Source: CBDUQI01 sp965369325 (GTDB lineage: Bacteria; Pseudomonadota; Gammaproteobacteria; Steroidobacterales; JBCBZW01). From it: DNA of 43,223 bases. Location: contig CBDUQI010000022.1 in NCBI GenBank assembly GCA_965369325.1, forward strand, positions 1 through 43,223, given 5' to 3'. The stretch's first letter is position 1; every line of letters starts with the position of its first letter. Positions 25,616 through 33,547 of this stretch are shown piece by piece. The notes below the pieces were generated by a model. The model worked only from the letters and a program-made list of their open reading frames with translations, did no database searches and had not been told where the DNA came from. The position numbers and the translations under genes were made by a program.

Positions 25616-26388
25616 CAGGAATCCTCGGGTGAATCGCAGTTGTTACGCGCAATGGGTGGCGGCGTGTTCGGCTCACGCTTTACCTGGGGGGGCGCATCGG
25701 CGGCGATGCTATGCGCCTGATGGTCAGCTTTGTCGCTATCCCCCTGTTTGTCTTTATGCTTCGCGGCCTTGGCAGCGGCCGCTGCTTTGGCCTGCTCAGC
25801 TTTTTCCTTTTTCGCCTTCGAGTGCAGCCGATGCATAGCCTTCTGCTCGCCCTGGGACAGCAGATACGGCAACACATCTAGCGCATCCGCCATCGCATCC
25901 AAGATGCGCTCCTCGTCATCGCGGCTGGCTCGTTGCAACACGTGCCCGACCACTGCCTCGCGATGCCCTGGATGGCCGACGCCTAGGCGAAATCGCAAAA
26001 ACTCGGCGCCAATGTGAGCGATAAGACTGCGCAGACCGTTGTGTCCGCCGTGCCCACCGCCACGTTTCAACCGCACCGTGCCGGCGGGCAGGTCCAGCTC
26101 GTCGTGCACCACCAGCACCTCGGACGGCTCGATTTTAAAGAAGTGACAGATCGCGGCCACCGACTGGCCGCTGTTGTTCATGTAGGTGGTGGGTTTGAGC
26201 AGGCGCAAATCATGCTTGCGCAACTCGATCCTGGTCAGATCACCATGGAACTTGGACTCATTGGCGAAGCGCCCGTCGCAACGGTGCGCCAGCGCATCCG
26301 CAAACCAGAAGCCCACATTGTGACGGTCGAGCGCATGCTTCGAGCCCGGATTACCCAGCCCGACGATCAGTTTGATTGAGCTTGTCAC
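25615..26388 (-). CDS. pth: Peptidyl-tRNA hydrolase with long C-terminal extension
   Basis: This enzyme cleaves peptidyl-tRNA released from ribosomes. Catalytic and binding residues are visible: Asn in VGLGNPG, His in DRHNVGFW, Asp in HDELDLP, and Asn in GGHGGHNGLRS. The core spans residues 1 to about 190, the length of E. coli Pth (194 aa). About 65 further residues follow, rich in Lys/Ala and then polar (starting near KAKKEKAEQ), giving 257 aa in all. GTG 26388 is chosen because GAGGG lies just upstream and the protein then begins MTSSIKLIVGLGNPG; the longer frame to 26457 is unlikely. It lies between rplY and ychF and is translationally coupled to ychF. Confidence 0.95.
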   Translation of the reverse strand: MTSSIKLIVGLGNPGSKHALDRHNVGFWFADALAHRCDGRFANESKFHGDLTRIELRKHDLRLLKPTTYMNNSGQSVAAICHFFKIEPSEVLVVHDELDLPAGTVRLKRGGGHGGHNGLRSLIAHIGAEFLRFRLGVGHPGHREAVVGHVLQRASRDDEERILDAMADALDVLPYLLSQGEQKAMHRLHSKAKKEKAEQAKAAAAAKAAKHKDKQGDSDKADHQAHSIAADAPPQVKREPNTPPPIARNNCDSPEDS

Positions 26389-26483
26389 AAGCACACCCTC
26401 GAGATACCCCTCGCCCGGCGCCACCGGCTTGGCCAGTGCGGCCAATCCGCCAAACACTGTGCCGGGCCCGGCCCCGGGACGCA

Positions 26484-26508
26484 GCGGCGCGCGAGTCTCG
26501 CGCGCCGC
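26484..26508. terminator. GC-rich perfect hairpin between rplY and pth
   Basis: The 12-bp arms GCGGCGCGCGAG and its complement flank a single central base, directly downstream of the rplY stop on the minus strand. No T-run follows. It could be a 3'-stabilising or partial termination hairpin, tuning pth relative to rplY. Confidence 0.4.
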
Positions 26509-26514
26509 CAGCGT

Positions 26515-27159
26515 TTACTCGGCGTCCGGCGGTGGTGTTTCGCCTTCGGCCTCGCCGCCCACTTCTTCTTCGTCTTCGGGCGTTGCCTCGACCTTGGGCA
26601 GGGTAATGGTCATGATCGGGTGATCCTGGCCACTGCTTTCGGTCAGCTCCACCCCCTTCGGTAAAGCGATGTCGGACAGATGCAGTACCTGATCCAGCTC
26701 CACCTCGGTCACATTCACTTCCAGGAACTCCGGCAGATCGCGCGGCAGGCAGGAGATCTCCACGTCTGACACGACATGCGAAATAAGCCCACCCTGGCGT
26801 TTGCCCGGGGACTCGTCCTCGCCCAAAAAGTGCAGCGGCACGCTCATACGTATCTTCTCGCCCGCCACGACCCGCTGAAAGTCCACGTGCAGCACGGCAC
26901 GGCGTGCGGGATGGCGCTGCAGATCCTTCAAGATAGCTGCCTGCTCCTGGTCGCCCACTTTCAGGTTAAGAATGTGCGAATAAAACGCCTCGTGCTCCAA
27001 ATGGTGCATCAGATCATCGTGATCCAGCGTTAACGAGCGCGGCGGCTCGCCGCCTCCGTACAAAATAGCCGGGACTTTGCCGGCATGACGCAGGCGGCGG
27101 CTCGCACCTTTCCCCGCATCAGTCCGAAAGTCGGCTTCGATATCAAAACTAGCAGCCAT
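26515..27159 (-). CDS. rplY: 50S ribosomal protein L25 (CTC form)
   Basis: The 214-aa two-domain CTC form of L25 binds 5S rRNA. The N-terminal L25 domain (residues about 5-93) contains GKGASRRLRHAGKVPAILYG. The C-terminal TL5-type beta domain (about 100-190) contains VPLHFLGEDESPGKRQGG. An acidic tail of about 25 residues ends the protein. ATG 27159 has GGAGG upstream. An intrinsic terminator-like hairpin lies only about 20 bp before the start, so expression from upstream requires read-through. The order prs-rplY-pth-ychF matches Pseudomonas. Confidence 0.97.
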   Translation of the reverse strand: MAASFDIEADFRTDAGKGASRRLRHAGKVPAILYGGGEPPRSLTLDHDDLMHHLEHEAFYSHILNLKVGDQEQAAILKDLQRHPARRAVLHVDFQRVVAGEKIRMSVPLHFLGEDESPGKRQGGLISHVVSDVEISCLPRDLPEFLEVNVTEVELDQVLHLSDIALPKGVELTESSGQDHPIMTITLPKVEATPEDEEEVGGEAEGETPPPDAE

Positions 27160-27179
27160 GATTGGCCTCCATTACAAGT

Positions 27180-27210
27180 AAAAAACGCAACCCCGCGACC
27201 AGACGTTGCG
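27180..27210 (-). terminator. Intrinsic terminator / attenuator in the rplY leader
   Basis: On the minus strand, CGCAAC (27205-27210) pairs with GTTGCG (27186-27191) and is followed directly by six T residues (27180-27185). It lies between the prs stop (27266) and the rplY start (27159). A second inverted repeat, with 7-bp arms, lies at 27226-27240. Confidence 0.75.
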
Positions 27211-27265
27211 CTTTGCTAAGGACCGCAGGCACCGTGCCTGAGGTCAGAATTTTATCTGCCCTGGA

Positions 27266-28207
27266 TCAGTCCACGTAAAGTGAGCTGACCGATTCCTCAT
27301 CGGCAATTCGCCGGATGGTCTCGCCGAGCAGCCCCGCCACGGTGAGCTGGCGAATACGTGAGCACTGGCGGGCCTCTTCGCTGAGCGGGATGGTGTCGGT
27401 TACCACCAGTTCATCCAGCTCAGAGTTGTTAATCCGCTCCACTGCCGGGCCCGAAAGCACCGGGTGGGTGATATACGCCACCACACGGGTAGCGCCGCGC
27501 TCCTTCAGCGCTGCACACGCCTGGCACAAGGTGCCGGCGGTGTCGATCAGATCGTCAATCAACACGCACACCTTGCCTTCGACCTCGCCGATGATGTGCA
27601 TCACCTTGGCCTCATTGGCGCGCGGGCGGCGCTTGTCAATAATGGCCAGATCCGCATCATCCAGGCGCTTGGCCAGGGCGCGGGCACGCACCACACCGCC
27701 AACATCCGGCGAGACCACCACCATGTTGTTGTACTTCTGCTTCCAGGCATCGCCCAGCAACACCGGCGAGGCATAAACATTGTCCACCGGGATATCAAAG
27801 AAACCCTGAATCTGATCGGCATGCAAATCGACCGTCAACACCCGATCAACCCCCGAGGTGGTGATCATATTGGCGACCAGCTTGGCACTGATCGCCACGC
27901 GCTGCGCGCGCGGGCGGCGGTCCTGGCGCGCATACCCAAAGTAGGGGATGACCGCCGTCACACGCTTGGCCGAGGCCCGCCGACAAGCATCCACCATCAC
28001 CAACAGCTCCATCAGATTATCGTTGGCGGGGGGGCAGGTGGACTGGAGAAGAAACACATCGCGACCGCGGATGTTTTCCATAATTTCCACACTTATCTCG
28101 CCGTCGCTGAATCGCCCGCTCTGGGATTTGCCCAGTGGCTGGCCCAGGTACCCCGCGATATTCTCCGCCAGATCCCGGGTGGCGTTACCGGAGAAAACAC
28201 TCATCAT
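27266..28207 (-). CDS. prs: Ribose-phosphate pyrophosphokinase (PRPP synthetase)
   Basis: Prs makes PRPP from ribose-5-phosphate and ATP for nucleotide, His and Trp synthesis. Family motifs are present: FSGNATRDLA at the N-terminus, GRFSDGE, STCPPANDNLMELL, YFGYARQDR, the flexible-loop/ATP region DKRRPRAN, and the PRPP-binding loop VLIDDLIDTAGTL. From ATG 28207 the protein is 313 aa, close to E. coli Prs (315). Other in-frame starts at 28204, 28243 and 28273 cannot be excluded. The gene lies about 84 bp downstream of tRNA-Gln's 3' end and is probably co-transcribed with it. Confidence 0.96.
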   Translation of the reverse strand: MMSVFSGNATRDLAENIAGYLGQPLGKSQSGRFSDGEISVEIMENIRGRDVFLLQSTCPPANDNLMELLVMVDACRRASAKRVTAVIPYFGYARQDRRPRAQRVAISAKLVANMITTSGVDRVLTVDLHADQIQGFFDIPVDNVYASPVLLGDAWKQKYNNMVVVSPDVGGVVRARALAKRLDDADLAIIDKRRPRANEAKVMHIIGEVEGKVCVLIDDLIDTAGTLCQACAALKERGATRVVAYITHPVLSGPAVERINNSELDELVVTDTIPLSEEARQCSRIRQLTVAGLLGETIRRIADEESVSSLYVD

Positions 28208-28290
28208 GGTGCCATCCGCCGTGTCCTTCATTGCGATCGCCATGAGTCTGGCCGGCCTTTGCTCAACAGTCATTGGGCTTAACAGTAAAT

Positions 28291-28365
28291 TGGCTGGGGT
28301 GGCAGGATTCGAACCTGCGCATGGCGGGACCAAAACCCGCTGCCTTACCACTTGGCTACACCCCA
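28291..28365 (-). tRNA. tRNA-Gln (TTG)
   Basis: This is a 75-nt cloverleaf with encoded CCA. The acceptor is TGGGGTG/CACCCCA, the anticodon loop TTTTGGT carries anticodon TTG, and the T-loop is GTTCGAATC. It resembles E. coli tRNA-Gln strongly. It sits just upstream of prs, as in Pseudomonas. Confidence 0.96.
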
Positions 28366-28440
28366 ATGGTCGCAACCCGATCCCGGCACGCGCTGCAATG
28401 AGCTATTGCGATTGAGGTGTACGGACGCTGCGAACCGGGT

Positions 28441-28469
28441 ATTGTCCGCAGCGGCCCTGGCCCTGTCAA
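28441..28469 (-). promoter_or_regulatory. Promoter of tRNA-Gln-prs
   Basis: On the minus strand a consensus TTGACA (28464-28469) is separated by 17 bp from GACAAT (28441-28446). It lies between the lolB stop (28490) and the tRNA 5' end (28365). Confidence 0.8.
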
Positions 28470-28489
28470 CGGCCACGATGCAGAACCGA

Positions 28490-29152
28490 CTATTGCACCT
28501 GCCAGTTATCCACGGCCACGCGAATTCTCACCTCGTGCCCGGTCATGACAATCCGCCTTGGCAGCACCTGTCCATCCACCTCCCGGTATCGATCAAAGTT
28601 CACCACCCAACCGCGCTGCTCCAGCTGTGAGGGGTTACCCGCCGCATCCAGCAATTCGCTGTATTCCGAGCGTGGGTCGGGCACACCCAGCATCCAGTAG
28701 CGCATGCTGTGCACGGGCACGCTCCAGCCGAACATATCGCGCAGGTCTGCCACCGGATCGGTCACTTCATATTCCTCGCCACTGGAGAGCGTAATGCGCA
28801 GTAAGCGCGGGTCGCCCTCGATCCGAAAACTGGCCACTCCCAGCGGCGCGGTAAAGCGAAAATCCAGCTGATCCGTGTTTTGGGTCCATTTTAGCGACCC
28901 GTTCCAGCCATCGGTGCCGGCTTTCAGCGCAATCCTCCCGCCCACTGTCCAGTCGGCAATCGACAACAACTGAGCCTCGCGAGTGCGCCTCACGGGCACG
29001 CTGCTGGGCAACTCCTCGGGACTATCTGAAGCGGTGGGGGCTGCAGGCGGTGTCACCGTGACACAGCCATTTAGCAGCATCAGTGCGCATAATGCCGCGC
29101 TGGCGTTGGCCACAACTGGCCGTGCGCGAATGCGCAGCGGAAACCTCAACAT
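28490..29152 (-). CDS. lolB: Outer-membrane lipoprotein insertion factor LolB
   Basis: LolB receives lipoproteins from LolA and inserts them into the outer membrane. The 220-aa protein has a signal peptide with lipobox LLNGC (Cys at about residue 30). It contains the LolB core motifs WTVGGRIALKAGTDGWNGSL near residue 68 and a central WMLGVPDP segment. ATG 29152 is preceded by a purine-rich GGGGGAGG. It follows the TPR gene by 52 bp, likely in one operon. The usual next gene, ispE, is absent. Confidence 0.92.
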   Translation of the reverse strand: MLRFPLRIRARPVVANASAALCALMLLNGCVTVTPPAAPTASDSPEELPSSVPVRRTREAQLLSIADWTVGGRIALKAGTDGWNGSLKWTQNTDQLDFRFTAPLGVASFRIEGDPRLLRITLSSGEEYEVTDPVADLRDMFGWSVPVHSMRYWMLGVPDPRSEYSELLDAAGNPSQLEQRGWVVNFDRYREVDGQVLPRRIVMTGHEVRIRVAVDNWQVQ

Positions 29153-29204
29153 GCCCCCTCCCCCAAGGAAACAGCCGCCAAGCGGCGTCCGAGCCGTGTC
29201 GGCG

Positions 29205-30905
29205 TTACTCGCCGAGCCGTTTGATGGTGGCGTTCAGCACCGGGTTGTCGGGATTGCTGGCCAGCGCATCTTCCAGAATGGCCATGGCCTCATCCCGATC
29301 ACCGGATATCCACAACACCTCGCCAAGATGCGCGGCGATCTCCACATCCTGCACCAGATCGTAGGCCTCACGCAGATGCGCCAGCGCCGATTGGTGACGG
29401 CCAAGGCGGTACTGCACCCAGCCCATGCTGTCGATAATGGCTGCATTGCGAGGATCGAGCTCCAGTGCTCGCCTGATGTAGCGGTGCGCCTCGCGGTAGC
29501 GATCGGTGCGATCAGCCAGCGTATAACCCAGCGCATTGAGGGCGGTCGCGTCATCCGGTTTTTGCTTTACCAGCGCGCGCAATTCGCGCAGCGCATCTTC
29601 CACCCGGTCCATGTCCTCATACAGGAAAGCCCGTGCATAAATCAGCGGCTCACTATCGGGGCTGATCGCCAGCGCGTCATCGTAAAGATTCAGCGCCGCC
29701 TGCTCGTCTCCCATCTCCCGCAGTAAATTACCCTGCGCCGTAATCATCTGCTCAGCATAGCCGGGTTGTGCTTCGGCGAAGCGCTGCAGGTGCCGCAATG
29801 CCTGTTGGCCGCTGCCCTCCTGCAACATAAGCTGGGCCGCCCGCACCTGCGCGGTGACCGCGTATTCGCCTCCGCGCACCTGCGTGTACAGGCGTCGGGC
29901 GCGCGGCAGCTGCGCCTGCTGGTCAGCCACTCGGGCCATAAAATAAAATGCATCGAACGTCTGGCGGCCGGTCGTCAGCAGAGTACTAAAATAATCTTCT
30001 GCCCGGGCAAGCTCACCCAACCGCATCGCAATCAGCCCGGCCGCCCGCAGCGCCGGAGCCAGCTTGGGCTCGTCCGCCAATACCTTATCCAGGATCGGCA
30101 GCGCCTCCTCGTCGCGACCGGCGGCGGCCAGCAGCACTGCATACTCCAGTTGCAGGGCCGCGTCGGCATCCGGCCGCTCTGCCAGACGCCGTGCTAGATC
30201 CAGGCCGGCGGACACCTTGTTGTTGGCCACCAGCACCCGTGCCAGCAGCAGATTGGCCTGCGGCCAGGACGGGGCCAAACGCACGGCAGCGCGCGCCTCG
30301 GTCAACGCCTGGTCCAGCTGGTCGTTGCGCAAAGCCAACGAGGCCAGCGAGTGGTGGGCCTCCGCAATCTCATCGTAGCGCTGGGTTAATCGCTCCATCA
30401 AAGCCAGCGCATTGGGCGGATCGTTGGCGAGCAATATCTGGGCCGAAACTAGCGCAAACGCCTGCCCTGGATCGTCGTTGCTCAAACGGTCAACCAGCGC
30501 GGTGGCATGCCCGAACGCCGAATCCAGATCGCCGTGGCGCATATCCAGCGAGAGCAGCAGCCGTTGCGGGTCCACTGCCGCCGGCGCCAGCGCCAGCCAG
30601 TGGGTAGCGGCCTGTCGCGCCGACGCATCCTGGCCCAGTTCAAAGGCGACCAACGCAGCACGCTCAGCTAACGCGGCATCCTGCACCAGCAACGCCGCCC
30701 GGGTGTACTCGAGCGCAGCCGTTTCCCACAACTCACGATGTAAGGCCAGTTCGGCCATCACCAGATGATAGTTGGACGCCCCTTCGGCGGTACTGAACGG
30801 CGCTTCCGGCACACTGGGCGGCGGCGCCACAGGCGCGCTGACACAACCGGCCAGCAGCAGGGGACCGGCCAGATACAATGATAATTGGCGAAATACGGTC
30901 TTCAT
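29205..30905 (-). CDS. TPR-repeat lipoprotein
   Basis: The 566-aa protein has a lipobox LLLAGC (Cys at about residue 20), followed by a Pro-rich spacer and roughly a dozen tetratricopeptide helical pairs (for example YQLAxxALELDPRNAAI-type units near residues 460-480). It should be anchored in the outer membrane facing the periplasm. The position between hemA and lolB matches the TPR protein found there in Pseudomonas, whose function is unclear. ATG 30905 gives a clean lipoprotein signal; no good Shine-Dalgarno is visible. It is divergent from hemA. Confidence 0.85.
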   Translation of the reverse strand: MKTVFRQLSLYLAGPLLLAGCVSAPVAPPPSVPEAPFSTAEGASNYHLVMAELALHRELWETAALEYTRAALLVQDAALAERAALVAFELGQDASARQAATHWLALAPAAVDPQRLLLSLDMRHGDLDSAFGHATALVDRLSNDDPGQAFALVSAQILLANDPPNALALMERLTQRYDEIAEAHHSLASLALRNDQLDQALTEARAAVRLAPSWPQANLLLARVLVANNKVSAGLDLARRLAERPDADAALQLEYAVLLAAAGRDEEALPILDKVLADEPKLAPALRAAGLIAMRLGELARAEDYFSTLLTTGRQTFDAFYFMARVADQQAQLPRARRLYTQVRGGEYAVTAQVRAAQLMLQEGSGQQALRHLQRFAEAQPGYAEQMITAQGNLLREMGDEQAALNLYDDALAISPDSEPLIYARAFLYEDMDRVEDALRELRALVKQKPDDATALNALGYTLADRTDRYREAHRYIRRALELDPRNAAIIDSMGWVQYRLGRHQSALAHLREAYDLVQDVEIAAHLGEVLWISGDRDEAMAILEDALASNPDNPVLNATIKRLGE

Positions 30906-30974
30906 GGGTGGGGCAATAGCTTGATACAAGTTGCAATATACTCCAAACGGTTCGTGAGTTGGCGACCGTGATCC

Positions 30975-31003
30975 TTGTTTTGAGTGGATTTTCGCCAGAC
31001 AAT
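30975..31003 (+). promoter_or_regulatory. Candidate hemA promoter
   Basis: TTGTTT (30975-30980) and GACAAT (30998-31003) are 17 bp apart, in the hemA/TPR divergent gap. The predicted transcript would have a leader of about 100 nt. That leader contains a GTACTC/GAGTAC inverted repeat (31059-31075). Confidence 0.4.
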
Positions 31004-31110
31004 TCCCTTTTTACACATTGCGGTTGAGATCGACCCCACTTGGGGATTGCCCTGAGGAGTACTCTGGGGGAGTACCGACTTCGACACAGCGTGGATACCC
31101 TACACTCGCT

Positions 31111-32367
31111 ATGCCTTTATTTGTCCTCGGCATCAATCACCGCACCGCACCCATTGAGGTTCGCGAACGGGTGGCATTCGATCCGGCCAGCATGCCCCAG
31201 GCGCTGCGTGCTCTGGTGAGCCTGCCGGATGTCGATGAGGGCCTGATTGTCTCCACCTGCAACCGGACCGAACTGTATTGTGCCGGCCCGCGAGACGGCG
31301 TGCAGACAGCGCTGAGCTGGCTGTCCGAGCAACACGCCCTGGATGAGTCCACCCTGCAGAGCTTTTACCGCAAAAACGAGCAGTCGGCCGTGCGCCATGC
31401 CTTCGAGGTGGCGTGCGGACTGGATTCTATGGTGCTGGGCGAGCCGCAGATTCTAGGCCAGGTAAAAGATGCCTTCCGGGTGGCCGGCGAGGCCGGCGCC
31501 CTGGGGCCGGTGCTCAATCGGCTCTTTCAGCAAGCCTTCTCGGTAGCGAAATTGGTACGCACCGACACCGGGCTGGGGGCCAGCGCCGTGTCCGTGGCCT
31601 CGGCGGCGGTAAGTCTCGCCGGGCGTATCTTCTCTAGCTTTGACCGCCACACCGCACTGTTTATCGGTGCCGGGGAGACGGTCGCGCTGGCGGCCCGTCA
31701 CCTGCACGGGCGCGGCCTGTCGCGCATGATCGTCGCCAACCGAAGCATTGAGCGGGCGCGGCTGCTGGCACGAGAGTTCAATGGTTATGCGGTCTCGCTG
31801 GATGAGATCGACGCGCATCTGGCCGAAGCCGACATCGTCATCAGTTCAACCGCCAGCCCCAACCCGATCCTCACTGCCCCGATGGTCAAAGCCGCACTGC
31901 ATGCGCGCAAACGACGCCCGATGTTCATCGTGGACTTGGCGGTCCCGCGCGACGTCGACGCGCAGGTGCAGGATTTGCAGGACGCCTATCTGTACACGGT
32001 CGACGATATCGAGGAGGTTACCTCGCAGAACATGCGCCTGCGTGAAGAGGCCGCCAAGCAGGCCAGCACCATCGTCGAAGCCGAGGTCGACCGCTTCGAG
32101 CGCAGCCTGCGGATGCTTGATGTAGGGCCTCTTATTAAAGACTTGCGTGAGCACGCGGGGCAGATCAGCGAGCAGGCGTTGGCCAACGCACAGCGCCAGC
32201 TGGCGGCGGGCAAAGATCCACAGACTGTGCTTAGCACTTTGGCCGGGGCGCTGACCAACAAACTGTTGCACCACCCCACCACACGGCTGCGCGAGGCCGG
32301 CGCCGAGCACGACAAGCAGATCCTGCACGCAGCACGAGAACTGTTCGCGCTGCGTGATCCCGAGTAA
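31111..32367 (+). CDS. hemA: Glutamyl-tRNA reductase
   Basis: HemA reduces glutamyl-tRNA to glutamate-1-semialdehyde, the first committed step of C5 tetrapyrrole synthesis. The catalytic Cys lies in STCNRTELY near residue 50, with the substrate motif GINHRTAP at 8-15. A Rossmann NADPH site (FIGAGETVALAARHL) and a C-terminal dimerisation helix complete the 418-aa protein, the E. coli length. ATG 31111 is chosen by alignment with the family N-terminus; the upstream frame to 31018 is leader. prfA starts 11 bp after the stop. Confidence 0.97.
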   Translation: MPLFVLGINHRTAPIEVRERVAFDPASMPQALRALVSLPDVDEGLIVSTCNRTELYCAGPRDGVQTALSWLSEQHALDESTLQSFYRKNEQSAVRHAFEVACGLDSMVLGEPQILGQVKDAFRVAGEAGALGPVLNRLFQQAFSVAKLVRTDTGLGASAVSVASAAVSLAGRIFSSFDRHTALFIGAGETVALAARHLHGRGLSRMIVANRSIERARLLAREFNGYAVSLDEIDAHLAEADIVISSTASPNPILTAPMVKAALHARKRRPMFIVDLAVPRDVDAQVQDLQDAYLYTVDDIEEVTSQNMRLREEAAKQASTIVEAEVDRFERSLRMLDVGPLIKDLREHAGQISEQALANAQRQLAAGKDPQTVLSTLAGALTNKLLHHPTTRLREAGAEHDKQILHAARELFALRDPE

Positions 32368-32378
32368 GCTACCGGCCC

Positions 32379-33464
32379 ATGCAGCCGGGAGTCCTGTCAA
32401 AACTTGAGAAACTGAGCGAGCGCTTCGAGGAGCTTGGCGCGTTGCTGAGTGATGCCGAGATCATCTCGGACCAGAACAAGTTTCGGGATTTGTCCAAGGA
32501 ATACGCACGTCTAGAGCCGCTGAACAAAGACTTCACCGCCTTCCGCGCGTCGGTTGAGGAGATCGAGAACGCGAAAGCACTGGCCAGCGATGACGACCAG
32601 GAGATGCGCGAACTGGCGCGCGAAGCGCTCACCGAGGCCAGCGCGCGGCGCGAAACGCTGGAACTGGCGCTCAAAAAGCACCTGCTGCCGCGCGACCCGC
32701 ATGACGACAGCAACATCTTCCTGGAAATCCGCGCCGGCACCGGCGGCGATGAGGCCGCTATTTTCGCTGGCGACCTGTTCCGCATGTACCAGCGCTATGC
32801 GGATGAGCGCCGCTACAAAGTAGAGATCCTCAGCGAGAGCGAAGGCGAGCACGGCGGTTACCGCGAGATCATCACCCGCCTGAGCGGGCATGGGGCCTAC
32901 TCTCGGCTCAAGTTTGAATCCGGCGCGCACCGCGTACAGCGGGTGCCAGAAACCGAATCGCAGGGGCGTATCCATACCTCGGCCTGTACTGTCGCGGTAC
33001 TGCCGGAGATCGACGAGGTGGATGCGGTGCAGGTTAACCCGGCTGACCTGCGCATCGATACCTACCGGGCCTCCGGCGCCGGTGGTCAGCACGTGAACAA
33101 GACCGATTCGGCCATCCGCATCACGCATTTACCCACCGGCATTGTGGTCGAGTGCCAAGACGAGCGCTCTCAACACAAAAACCGCGCCCGCGCGATGGGC
33201 CTGCTGCAAGCGCGCATGCTGGCGGCGGAACAGGAAAAACAACAGACCGAGCAGGCAGCCCAGCGCAAATCGCTGGTGGGTTCCGGCGATCGTTCCGAGC
33301 GCATCCGCACGTATAATTACCCGCAGGGCCGAGTGACCGACCATCGCATCAAACTCACGCTGTACCGGCTGGATGAAATCTTGCAGGGTAAACTTGAGCT
33401 GGTGATCGACCCGCTGATGAGCGAGCTTCAGGCTGAACAAATGGCCTCGCTGGGTCAGGACTAA
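32379..33464 (+). CDS. prfA: Peptide chain release factor 1
   Basis: RF1 reads UAA and UAG. The 361-aa protein contains the catalytic GGQ in SGAGGQHVNKTDSAIR and the codon-reading tripeptide as P-E-T in RVPETESQGR, consistent with the RF1 PxT pattern. Length equals the family norm. It is co-transcribed with hemA. PrmC, which methylates the GGQ glutamine, is encoded 6.7 kb downstream instead of next to prfA. Confidence 0.97.
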   Translation: MQPGVLSKLEKLSERFEELGALLSDAEIISDQNKFRDLSKEYARLEPLNKDFTAFRASVEEIENAKALASDDDQEMRELAREALTEASARRETLELALKKHLLPRDPHDDSNIFLEIRAGTGGDEAAIFAGDLFRMYQRYADERRYKVEILSESEGEHGGYREIITRLSGHGAYSRLKFESGAHRVQRVPETESQGRIHTSACTVAVLPEIDEVDAVQVNPADLRIDTYRASGAGGQHVNKTDSAIRITHLPTGIVVECQDERSQHKNRARAMGLLQARMLAAEQEKQQTEQAAQRKSLVGSGDRSERIRTYNYPQGRVTDHRIKLTLYRLDEILQGKLELVIDPLMSELQAEQMASLGQD

Positions 33465-33468
33465 GCCT

Positions 33469-33485
33469 GGGTGGCCTGGCCACCC
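33469..33485 (+). terminator. Hairpin after prfA
   Basis: GGGTGGCC and GGCCACCC flank one base, 5 bp after the prfA stop. No T-run follows, so this is only a possible terminator separating hemA-prfA from cysK. Confidence 0.4.
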
Positions 33486-33547
33486 GCATCCACCGCACAG
33501 GTGCGCACACCGCGGCAACCTGTCTCAGTTCCCGGAGCAGCACCGCC

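Noticed and set aside
31059..31075. GTACTC/GAGTAC inverted repeat in the hemA leader as an operator
   Set aside because: The arms are only 6 bp with a 5-bp spacer. It is too weak to call without comparative data.
31018..31110. N-terminal extension of HemA
   Set aside because: HemA proteins begin close to the GINHRTAP motif. The upstream part has no family similarity and is likely leader.
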